45,700 nucleotides of DNA from a virus, in the IMG/VR virus record IMGVR_UViG_3300043446_003167, positions 1-45,700 of that record, one strand, 5' to 3'. Made by a program: the position numbers and the translations under genes. A model generated the notes under the pieces. That model was not told where the DNA came from, searched no databases, and was given only the letters and a program-made list of their open reading frames with translations. Of this stretch, positions 16,501 through 25,700 are shown piece after piece (positions within the stretch are counted from its first letter, which is position 1; the number at the start of each line of letters is the position of its first letter).

Positions 16501-19500
16501 TTCCATAAAATCCAGAAGAAGATTGTAATTCCAGTGAAGCTGTATCTACATTTAATATTGTAGAAGTAGTTGAATATGAAGAAGGTACTTTCTGAGTAGG
16601 AGAATATGGATTATCAGTAAATACCTGTTCTGGATTATTATATGGACCATATTTATGATTCGGATTTGCTAATCTAAATCTGATTGAAGTAGTACCTAAT
16701 GTTCCAGTAACAGTTTCCCCAACCGCAAAAGTTCCACTTTTCATTTGAATTTCAATAAGTTTGGGAAGAATGTACTTATTCATATCAACATTATCAAAAA
16801 ATCCATACATTCTAGTTTTTGGTTTCAATCTTCTAGCTATAAATTCAATATTCCTAGATCTCATTATATGAATGACTTCTGTAGAAATAACAGATGTGCC
16901 CAAATTAACACTATCATATCTCTCAGATACCTTGTATTGAATTCCTTGTCTGGCTTGTTTTGTAGTAGTTAATGTTGTTACATTTGTAAAATTAGTATAT
17001 TGATCTCTATAGTTTATGGTAGTTGTCTCTGGAACACCTCTACCTTTTTGATATCTACCTCTAGAAACACTTCTAGATATTTCTTTTGTACCAATATATA
17101 AACTTCCCATATTCTGTCTGGCAACCTCTTTAGTACCAGTCCAGGTAGTTTCCCAAGCCCCCCAATCTATTGGAGACAATCCAGTATTTGAATCTACTCC
17201 TAATTGTTGTATAGTTGTTGAATAATTTCCCTCTTGATCAACTGTTCTCTTTGTCCCTTTAGTTTCGATCCAAGTATCAGTTGCTGGATTCAATTCAATT
17301 GCACCAATCCAATTTACAACGGCAAAAGGATTAACATTTTCTTGTCTAGTTGCAAATGTGTTTTTAAGAAATTCTACATCAGTATATTTTAAACAAACAA
17401 TGTCGCCAACTTTAACCGTGTTTGGATTTCCCAAATCTTTTACAAATCGTAAATCTGCATCTGGATTTGAAACATTTGAAGAACCAATTACAGCTTCAGA
17501 TCCTAAAAGTAAATCTATTGAAGTTGTATAATGCTGTGGTCGTAGTAAACCTTCTTTTGTATCAATACTGCATTTATGTTGAGGATCTCCCAAAGATCCA
17601 GAACTTACTGACTTAAAGTTATCTACCAAAAAACCACATTTAAATCGATCCAAATTTGTTGAAGAATCTTTCAAACTTAAATTCTTAGTATCAGTTTCTA
17701 AAAGAGATAGTGAAGTATAATATTCGATATTTCTTATTCTATCTTCCAATCTAGCAATATCCTGCATTCTATATCGTTTATGTGGAGATAGCTGTACAGT
17801 TACATCTCCTATATTATAAACATAGGGTTTCATAGTAATAGTTGCTATTTCCAAAGCATTTTCAATAATAGGTGGAGCAATAGGAGTCAATGATGGAACT
17901 CCTTTAGAAACAAAAAATTCTCCATATCTATTAAGATATAACTTATCTGTTCTAGCTAGATAATAAGAGTATGATAAGTATAATTCCTTATCCTTAGCAA
18001 AATTATATGGGGTGGAATTTGTTGCAGGCAAAAACTTTCTTGAATCAAATTCAAATGGAGAATAAGGTGTTATAGAACTATTATAAGGACTAACTCTTGG
18101 TCTTAGATCAATGATATCACTTGCTCGGTGAAACGAAATTGCCGGTAATTCGGTAGAATATCTTTCTTTATCATATGAATTAACAGTTACAACATCTCCA
18201 TCATCATTTTGATCTATGTAATAGTTATTGAATACAATTTTTAATCTTTTTGTTGGAGCAGTTACACCTGATTTTCTTATTAATGATGAATAATCAGCTA
18301 TTTCAAAAGTTTGTCCGCTATTAAAAGTAAAATCAGAAACAATATTTCTATCGCCTTCTATTAACAAACTTATTTCAGCGGTAATATTTGATTCATAGAA
18401 AAGAATTTTTTCTCCTTTTACAAAAGTATTTTCATTAGTATATACAAATTCTACTTGATTTGTTCCGTTTGTTGCAACAAACATTGCCATTGAATTGCTT
18501 GTTGATCCATAAATTATTTCACCTTTAATTGCATTTAAAATATTTGCATTTAAATTAGTTAATTCCAATTTAGGTAAATCAGCATCATTTTCATCCGAAG
18601 ATTCAAAAACTCCAGCAACATAAATTACATCAGGAACATTTAAAGATATTCTAGCATCTTGAACTCTTGTTCCATAATATGGCCCATATGTCAATCCATC
18701 ATTAAGAGTTGTACTTCCGATTCCAGATGAAGTATTGCTAGAATTTCTGATATCTAAAACGGAACATCTATTATAAATTTTCTTCCTGGCCTTCAATCTT
18801 CTCTTTCTTAAAGTAGCGGTCAATGTTGCAGAACCATTTTTGCTTAAATTTACTAATGTTAAGGTTCTTCCAGAAGTAATTGTAAATTGTTGAGAAGTCA
18901 AAGTTTCTATAGTACCATCACTATAAACTAATGTGTAATCTTCCGAATCAAATGGTTCTAAAGTGATATTTGTATCGCTTTCTAGTGTTGCTGTCAATCC
19001 ATTACTTGCAACAGTTACTGAATATGATTTTTTATAAACTATTTCTCCATCGGAAATATCAACATTTGAAATATTTGTATTTTGTAATTCTGCAAAGAAA
19101 AATGAATCTTTATTATTCAATAAAGTTGGGATTCCTTTGAATAAATCGGTTAAAGTTATTGCACTTGTTGGTAATCCCCCACTATTAACTCCAGAAACGC
19201 TTGTAGTTGCTTCAATAGTTATTGTTTTTGACGAAGTACTTACTGAAGTTACTCTGTTATATGTTGGTACTTTTTCTCCAGATTTTGTATAAACAAAAAT
19301 ATCTCCAGTATTAATTCCCACCCCAAAAGTTGAAGCAGATGTTGTTATAGTACTAATTCCAGCAGTAGCTGTTGAAATAGTAAAACTTGTATTTTGTGGC
19401 GCAATTGCTATACCTGCAGATATTACAGTATCTGCAGTAAAAGATGTTGTTGTACCAACATATCCAACCACTTGTCTTACATCAGATAAATCATAATCTC

Positions 19501-21109
19501 TGACGGATGTTATTGTTCTGGAAATATCTTGACCATCAATTTTTAATTGTTCTCCTACCGTAAAAGTACCAGAAACTTGGTATAAAACTAATTGATTGCT
19601 GTTAGTAATATTTGAAGCTAAAAATCCAGACGCGGAACTATGTTTTCCTTCAACAAATGATGGCTTTGATAAAGTTATACTAGTATTTAATTGCAAATAT
19701 GTATAAGTTTGTAAATCAAAAACAGATCCTTCAAAAACTGTAGTAGAATTTGAATATGCTGCATCTTTTAATTTTAAATCATAAACTCTACCTACTCCTA
19801 TGGGAATTCCTGCAGGAAGACCCGGAGTTGCTGTTCTTTTTGAGTATAGGGTTATTTGGCTAGTAGTGCCAAATCCAACCGGAATTGTACCATAAACATT
19901 ATTGAGTTCTACTTGATTTCCTAAACTAAATGGAACTGTAGTATTTTTGACCTCTTCTGTGGTTCTTGGCTTTTCTAGATCAGCATTTACTGTTATAAGA
20001 GTTTCTACCTCATATCCTTTAACATAAGCCTTTCCTGAAGAAATTTGTAAAGTTAGTAAATCATTGGATGGAGTATTTCCTTCTTTTGTTAATTGTCCAG
20101 GATTATAAACCCCATTATTTCCTATTTTATTATTTAATGATTCTTTAGCAATTACACTAAAAGGTTTTACATAATAATCACCAGATTCATCATTCGTTCT
20201 TCTTGCAAGTTCGTCAGTTATTAATGAATTAACATCTTGTTTTTTAATAACTTTTTTTATTATTCCATTTTCAATTCGCAATAATTCTATAAAATTTTCA
20301 TCATTAAAGTCATCAATAGATTTTTTTATTAAAGTTGCTACGATTCTAAGTCTATCTGCTCCAGGTGCAGCAAAATTTGAAAATCCTCTAGCATTATCAA
20401 ACAAATCTAAATTTGATTGTGATGGTACAGCAATATCTTCAAAAATGGATAATCCAATTCTATAAGAAGGTAAATTGCTATATTGATCTAGTATTACAGT
20501 TTGAGGAAAAACATCTACAAAAAATCCTCGTATAAAATAGACTCCTTCTTCTATTTTAACTGCAGAACCTATTGCTGTAGAATTTGATATAACTGCAGTA
20601 GCGAATGATGAATCTAGTCTAATTACTCCTATGCCATAATCAATATTTTCTAATACTAGTAAATTTTCTCCATCTACAAATTTACTAGTAGTAAAATCAG
20701 TTTCACTAGAACTTTGATATTTTATGTATAAAGTATAATTATCATTCTCAGACTCTTCACTAGTAATATATTTTTCAATTTTTGCAGAAACTCCACTTGT
20801 CTCACCTTTTATTTGTTTACCTATTAAAAATTCCAAATAAGTAGATACTGGAATTCCCAAATGGGTTGGATCAATTTGCACACAAGTGTATTCGGAATCA
20901 TATGCAATATTTCCCGGAATTACTACTTGGCCTTCTTTGAAAAAATGTTTGCCAAATTTTTCAACTTGATTTTGTAAAATAGATTGTAATGTTGTTAATT
21001 CTCTTGCTTGTATTGGAGTTCCTGGTTTAAATAAAACTCTTTGATAATTTTTTGTTGGATCAAAATCATCAAAATATGGCGAAGTGTTTAAGTTGGTATT
21101 TTGTGCCAT
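13595..21109 (-). CDS. Giant DUF4815-type baseplate/virion protein
   Basis: This 2504-aa protein starts with the DUF4815 signature: SPYFDDFDPTKNYQRVLFKP, then GTPIQARELTTLQSILQNQV and KHFFKEGQVVIPG. Near residue 1110 it has the helical segment RMQDIARLEDRIRNIEYYTS with LSLLETDTKNLSL, also typical. From about residue 1670 it has DPLAQSFEVPDENGVFITKC followed by a beta domain (LPVTMQIRTMQTGLPTTTI, SPVYLETGNSYCVVLLSAS). A GxGY module (SIGGTGYAYGDSLEV) lies near residue 1960. The ATG is 5 bases from the gp8 stop. It occupies the position of T4 gp9/gp10, so it probably attaches to the wedge periphery and holds host-contact fibres; this is inference. The length exceeds 2,500 codons without a break, with no sign of frameshift. 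Confidence 0.88.
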   Translation of the reverse strand: MAQNTNLNTSPYFDDFDPTKNYQRVLFKPGTPIQARELTTLQSILQNQVEKFGKHFFKEGQVVIPGNIAYDSEYTCVQIDPTHLGIPVSTYLEFLIGKQIKGETSGVSAKIEKYITSEESENDNYTLYIKYQSSSETDFTTSKFVDGENLLVLENIDYGIGVIRLDSSFATAVISNSTAIGSAVKIEEGVYFIRGFFVDVFPQTVILDQYSNLPSYRIGLSIFEDIAVPSQSNLDLFDNARGFSNFAAPGADRLRIVATLIKKSIDDFNDENFIELLRIENGIIKKVIKKQDVNSLITDELARRTNDESGDYYVKPFSVIAKESLNNKIGNNGVYNPGQLTKEGNTPSNDLLTLQISSGKAYVKGYEVETLITVNADLEKPRTTEEVKNTTVPFSLGNQVELNNVYGTIPVGFGTTSQITLYSKRTATPGLPAGIPIGVGRVYDLKLKDAAYSNSTTVFEGSVFDLQTYTYLQLNTSITLSKPSFVEGKHSSASGFLASNITNSNQLVLYQVSGTFTVGEQLKIDGQDISRTITSVRDYDLSDVRQVVGYVGTTTSFTADTVISAGIAIAPQNTSFTISTATAGISTITTSASTFGVGINTGDIFVYTKSGEKVPTYNRVTSVSTSSKTITIEATTSVSGVNSGGLPTSAITLTDLFKGIPTLLNNKDSFFFAELQNTNISNVDISDGEIVYKKSYSVTVASNGLTATLESDTNITLEPFDSEDYTLVYSDGTIETLTSQQFTITSGRTLTLVNLSKNGSATLTATLRKRRLKARKKIYNRCSVLDIRNSSNTSSGIGSTTLNDGLTYGPYYGTRVQDARISLNVPDVIYVAGVFESSDENDADLPKLELTNLNANILNAIKGEIIYGSTSNSMAMFVATNGTNQVEFVYTNENTFVKGEKILFYESNITAEISLLIEGDRNIVSDFTFNSGQTFEIADYSSLIRKSGVTAPTKRLKIVFNNYYIDQNDDGDVVTVNSYDKERYSTELPAISFHRASDIIDLRPRVSPYNSSITPYSPFEFDSRKFLPATNSTPYNFAKDKELYLSYSYYLARTDKLYLNRYGEFFVSKGVPSLTPIAPPIIENALEIATITMKPYVYNIGDVTVQLSPHKRYRMQDIARLEDRIRNIEYYTSLSLLETDTKNLSLKDSSTNLDRFKCGFLVDNFKSVSSGSLGDPQHKCSIDTKEGLLRPQHYTTSIDLLLGSEAVIGSSNVSNPDADLRFVKDLGNPNTVKVGDIVCLKYTDVEFLKNTFATRQENVNPFAVVNWIGAIELNPATDTWIETKGTKRTVDQEGNYSTTIQQLGVDSNTGLSPIDWGAWETTWTGTKEVARQNMGSLYIGTKEISRSVSRGRYQKGRGVPETTTINYRDQYTNFTNVTTLTTTKQARQGIQYKVSERYDSVNLGTSVISTEVIHIMRSRNIEFIARRLKPKTRMYGFFDNVDMNKYILPKLIEIQMKSGTFAVGETVTGTLGTTSIRFRLANPNHKYGPYNNPEQVFTDNPYSPTQKVPSSYSTTSTILNVDTASLELQSSSGFYGNIVTNMQLKGETTKAIAKVTDVRLVTDTAGTLIGSLYIPDSKLQSTPSFETGTKTFTLTTSSTNSTIVGSTDSTADAKFTSSGTLNNTEEVTLRTRNANVERINRTEERTLTSQSTALQGGTSFVNRTVSQTRWVDPLAQSFEVPDENGVFITKCDVFFSSKDTAGLPVTMQIRTMQTGLPTTTIIPFGEVVLDPEKVNISSDGKTATTFTFPSPVYLETGNSYCVVLLSASNEYKVWISRMGEEDVTTLNLPESQKIVVSQQPLLGSLFKSQNGSTWDPSQLEDLKLTLYRAKFVKTSSTVRFYNPKLDIGNNQIVTLRPNPLDCISKSTLIGLGKSLTSSEVTGLTPGSPILQNNNGTFRSNLKSVVGSIGIGSTLAITSAGLGFTSVFKTYSNVNLISITGKGFGAKVNLSVQNGVAIAATVSIGGTGYAYGDSLEVNYSQTDNLGDSLILTIPNNVGIISSFNSLLVDRVQGTLNQNSSDSLFYVGSAGTTLLSGATVNTITDLTDGLHFKVSHNNHGMYSLVDKVVLSGIEPDQKPETLKASYSSSSTSNIVVSSVGIFTSFENVPVSSVNPGYILIDNEVIKYTGVVTSTNSLTGITRNIDDSISGAYDLEFPVFKYELNGVSLRRINKTHNLSDTSLQTYPTDLDHYYIRVGMNSRGIDRTVGNGLGYPALYFNTDKSCGSYDTVPLMGSPRGPKATQNIPFNVIRPNFQTLLPQKTSISAKARTFSGSSPDSDLTSFLDQGFVDVSLDGNNEFDSPRIICSQVNEDTYLSAFPGKKSFTMELTLTTEDEKVSPMIDLDRVSVITVANRINSKITDYATDPRVNSLTEDPTAATYLSNIVILEKASDNLKVFFDAFRDSTNDIRVCYRIFRSDAPTTSQLWQLFPGYDNLDANMQVINPAKNNGRPDKKIAASTAEDDFKSYEFTAAHLPQFNGFQIKILMSGTNSAFVPKIRDFRVIATI

Positions 21110-21114
21110 TTTTA

Positions 21115-22710
21115 CTAGAACTCCAATACAATTTTAATGTCTTCTTTTTGATTAGCTGATCTTGGAATAGGTTGTCTATTATCGAGATAAACAATATCGC
21201 CAGATTTTTTATTATATTCAGCAGAAGAAATACCAGCCACAAATGTTTGTCCTAACTGATATATTCTATTATTTATTGTGGTAGTTACACCACTGAAGTT
21301 AGAATTAATAGACAATGTTGGACCTATAATTGAAGAACAAGTAATTGTTAGTCCATATCCAGCATCTGGATTAGAAGTAAATGGAATAATTTTGAATCCC
21401 GTTTCACTTGATGCTAATCCTGTTGGTTGATAATATTTCAAAACTCCGGTTATTGAGTCCCATGATGCTACAAATCCGATTGCTGTAGATCCTAGTCCTA
21501 CAGTTTGTTTTATAACAGAGTCTACAGCATATGTAGTATTAGTAGTCACGCCAGATAATTTTAAAGCGTTTAATCCACTAACCATGGATAAATCTAAAAG
21601 TTGAACATCACTTCCAATTATTTTTGGATTTTTGATTATTCCAACTCTGGCAAAATCATTTCCCAAAATAATATCAGGATTACTTTCTAAAGTTTCATAT
21701 CTAGAATATAATAAAACTCTATATGCACCAAGTTCTCTATAAATATCATATCCGTGGCCACCCTTTGGTGGAATAATGACATTAAAAGATGATATTGAAG
21801 TAGTACCTATACCTGTATTACTAAGTTGTTTTAGAGGTCCATCTATATCAGATCCTGGAGCTCCAGGATAAAATTGTATAGTACCATAAGTATATCCCTT
21901 TCCTCCATCAGTAACAAAAACCTCGGATACTTTTCCAAAAGAATCTATTGTTATTGTCGCTTTACCTCCAGTTCCATCGCCCAATATTGGAACATTTGAA
22001 AAGGATGTTGAAATTGGTTGATAATTTGAACCTCTATTGTTAATAAGAACTACTTCAATTTTACCGTCAATTGCATTATTTTTTGTGGAGATTGTTTCTC
22101 CAGTATTTCCCCAATTTTCTGGAACAGGTATATATTCTATAGAATCAAATTTAACAATTTCTGAAGGCTTAATTGTATACAAATATTTCCATATATATCC
22201 ATCACCACTAGATCCTGCAGCTCGTGCTTCCAAATCAATAAAAGTAGGTTGATCAAAAGAAGGTCTTCCTTTTGGGTTTTCTGGATCTGTGCCATTTTGT
22301 AGACATATATAAACCCTTAAATCTTCATTAATTACATAATAGTTTGCTTCATATAAATTTGTTTGTGCGGTAACCGGAGTTACATTATAAACATTATAAT
22401 CATGTCTGTACATTTCATAGGTATTGCCAGCAACCCAAGTTACTTTTCTAACAAGTCTTCTTACATCTTGACTTGTAATTTGTTTTAAAGAGATAATACT
22501 TTCTTTAACTTGATATTCTTCCTTAAATCCATCAAGAGGAGAAGGAGTATTCACACTCCAAGTTGAAGAGCCTCCTGCAGCAGAATTATTGCTGTTTGGC
22601 AATCCAATAAAAGTATAATACTTATTTGAAGTATCCCCTACTCCAGATACACTTTTTACAAAGTTTTCTGCATTTAAAATTCTAAATTGATCAGAGATTA
22701 TTGCTGGCAT
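21115..22710 (-). CDS. gp8: Baseplate wedge protein gp8
   Basis: This 531-aa homologue of T4 gp8 is a wedge component that binds gp7 and gp10 in T4. The evidence is FRILNAENFVKSV at the start, NKYYTFIGLPN, GDGYIWKYLYTI with a following EYIPVPENW (T4: GDGYVWEYLFEI, EYIVVPWPEEL), and the C-terminal IVYLDNRQPIPRSANQKEDI before a terminal KIVLEF (T4: MIYMENRPPIIMAMDQTEEI, NILFTF). It is about 200 residues longer than T4 gp8. The extra part includes two GxGY-like modules (NNRGSNYQP, TDGGKGYTYG) at about residues 225-300. It has its own late promoter box and is followed within 5 bases by the DUF4815 gene. Confidence 0.93.
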   Translation of the reverse strand: MPAIISDQFRILNAENFVKSVSGVGDTSNKYYTFIGLPNSNNSAAGGSSTWSVNTPSPLDGFKEEYQVKESIISLKQITSQDVRRLVRKVTWVAGNTYEMYRHDYNVYNVTPVTAQTNLYEANYYVINEDLRVYICLQNGTDPENPKGRPSFDQPTFIDLEARAAGSSGDGYIWKYLYTIKPSEIVKFDSIEYIPVPENWGNTGETISTKNNAIDGKIEVVLINNRGSNYQPISTSFSNVPILGDGTGGKATITIDSFGKVSEVFVTDGGKGYTYGTIQFYPGAPGSDIDGPLKQLSNTGIGTTSISSFNVIIPPKGGHGYDIYRELGAYRVLLYSRYETLESNPDIILGNDFARVGIIKNPKIIGSDVQLLDLSMVSGLNALKLSGVTTNTTYAVDSVIKQTVGLGSTAIGFVASWDSITGVLKYYQPTGLASSETGFKIIPFTSNPDAGYGLTITCSSIIGPTLSINSNFSGVTTTINNRIYQLGQTFVAGISSAEYNKKSGDIVYLDNRQPIPRSANQKEDIKIVLEF

Positions 22711-22729
22711 TTTAAGATATACTTTTTTT

Positions 22730-22736
22730 TATTTAG
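22730..22736 (-). promoter_or_regulatory. Late promoter box CTAAATA before gp8
   Basis: The minus strand reads CTAAATAAAA 20 bases upstream of the gp8 ATG, in the 33-bp gap after the gp7 stop. It matches the other NTAAATA late boxes in this window. Confidence 0.6.
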
Positions 22737-22743
22737 TTACCTT

Positions 22744-25700
22744 TTATTTACTTATAATATCTCTAGTTCTTAAAATTTTAGGAGAAGAAGATATACCGGA
22801 AATACCGTTATCATTGAAAACTTCAAAAATTTGTGGGTTTCCCAAAACTCTATTTTGGTAATCATATATCTTACCCCAACTATATCTTCCATAATAATTA
22901 TTTGTGCCAATACCAGTATTATTTGATCCCCTACCATAAACTTTAACATAATTATCCACCATTGGAGCAAAATTACATGTTACAGTAACTATACCTAAAG
23001 AAGGTGTTGTGACATCTTCAACGATATAAACACCATCTAAAAATGACTTTGCAATTCCTACTTTTGAATTTGGATAATTGCTCATACCACCAAGAAGTGT
23101 AGTGATACCAACTAGATCACCACCAATTTCAACATTACTATCAGTAATTACAAAATAATCTCCTTTTGACAACTGACTATTAGTAATTCCAAAAACATTT
23201 AAAGAAGAATATCCAATACCCAAAGTACTATTGTCATATTCTTCCGATTTTAATATGAAAGAAATTTTTGGAGATGTTGTCCCAATACCAGCAGTTCCAC
23301 TAAGATAAGTTGTAATTCCAATAATAATCCCATGATCTCCTTTAACTTTGATAGATTTAACAATTTCTGTTGAGAATTTATCGGGTTCAACTAATACCGG
23401 CGGAAGTTTTGATGTATCATAACCAAATCCAGGATTTACTATTTGTATTGATGTCACAGTTCCACTATTTACATTTGCTACAGCTGTGGCTTTGTTTTTA
23501 ATGGGCTCTGCGTATATTGCAGTAGATCCAGATCCAATTGCAATATATCTACCATCAGATCCAAGTGTATCTACAAATGATAGATCATTTATAGATTTTG
23601 ATTGTAAAGTACTTCTATAATTCCAATCACTAAGATCAAATGAATAATATAATTCACCAATAGATGTCAGAATAACATAGAAACCATAATTATAATAGAT
23701 GTTTTGAATATTTTTAAGTCCAAGATTATTTGAAATAATTTGATAATTGTCTCTATTGATTGATTTTAAAATAACTCCGTCATCACCACCTACAATAAAA
23801 CTTCCATTAACATATATCACCTTATTTAAATTAACATTTACCGGAGATACAGTAAAATCCCAAATAGTTCCATCATTTGATGTTCTAATAATTCCATCAT
23901 TACCAACCGCAACAAAGTATTCTGCACCAAAAACAACACTATTTAAACTAGATAATGTTTCGGAGTATCTACTAACAAAGCTAGTTGTACCTATACCAGG
24001 GCCAACAAATATTGATCCACCAGCACCTACGGCAACATAAGTATCTACAACATCAGAATATACAATTTCATTAAATGTCCCAGTATATCCACTACTTACT
24101 CTACTTACAGCTCCAAGACCAATTACTGTAAATTCTTCTTCTAATGAAATTTGTGTCCATGTAGAAATACCAATTCCATAATCTGTGGCTTTTATAATTT
24201 TTCCAGAACTTCCTACTGATAATAATAAATTAGTAGACCCAGCGCCAACTATTTCTATTGAATTAAAATCAGAAGTATTTCCAAAACCTACAGTATCAAC
24301 TTGCCAATTTATCCCATCTGGACTCGTTGCAAGAATTGAACTGCTACCAACTGCAATAAATTTATCTTTGTATTTAATGGCTTTAAAATCATATGTAGTA
24401 GAACCAATTCCAACTCCAGCAGTCCAATTAAAAATAGGATCTTTTCTCTGAATATAACTTTCAGAAATAATTACTTTTGGTGCTAAAGTTTTAGCATATC
24501 CAACTCCAGGATCAATTATACTAATTGAAGAAATAGTTGACGATGCAGAAACTACAGCTTGTCCTATACAAGGTTGAATAGTTCTATTTTCTAATATTAA
24601 AACATCGCGTATATCTTCTGAAAGATTGTCTATATCTGAAAATAGTGGATAAACATTATCAACATATATTGCATTATCTGTAGGTCCAATTTTTTTAATT
24701 ACCGTTGATATTGGCTTTATCTTACTTTGATATCCAGGCCTAGATTTGGAATACAATGTCCCACTAATAACAGTATCCGACTTTTGTTTTTCCCAAGTAA
24801 GAGGTCTAACTTTTGTTGGATCGGTAATAATACCAACAGAATAATAGTTAAATGTTTCAAATTGATCAGCAGCAGTAATTTTTTTAACAACTCTATCAAA
24901 TTGAGAAATGTCAAAAGGATCTTCAGGATTTTCTTGTATTGATATTATATCTCCAGTTTTCAATGTTTTTGGTGGATCCACAAGTTCAACATCAACTGAA
25001 GATCCTCTATAATATAAAACTACACACTTAGATCCTTTTTTTGGCGCCTCAGTAAATACTACCCTACTTCCACTAAAAGTATATGCAGTTTTTGGTACTT
25101 GCAATATATCATTTATGTATATAAAAATATTGTTACTTAAATTTAAATCTGTGCCGGGAGGGACTTTCAATCCTATAACTTCTCTTATTCCATTAACATT
25201 AGTTGCGAGGGTAAATTTTTTCCTAAATCCATTAAATAATGGAGAAATATCCTCGAATCTTATGAACTGGCCTGGATAAAAACCAGAAAAAGTATCGGTT
25301 TGTACTTCTTCGACAGTTAAAACAAATTGATTAAATAATCCAGTGGTTCCTATTCCTACAGGTGTAAGTTTATCGCCGATTTTATATCCTATTCCAGGTT
25401 CATCAAATTTATAAGATATAATACTAGATCCCATACCAACTTCAACAGTTAATTTTGCTCCTTGACCGACCCCAGAAGTTCCTCCAGTGTATGCAAGAGG
25501 TAAGTTACTATATCCAGTTGGTATTCCAATTACTACTTGTGGAATTGATGTACGAGTATATCCAACTCCAGAGTTAACAATCATAAATCCACTAATAGTT
25601 CCTGCAGCGCTGACAATCGCAGTAATACTTGCGCCTGTTCCTATTGTAGATGCGATACTAACTGTCGGAGAACCTCTGTATCCCGATCCGCCTCCAGATA

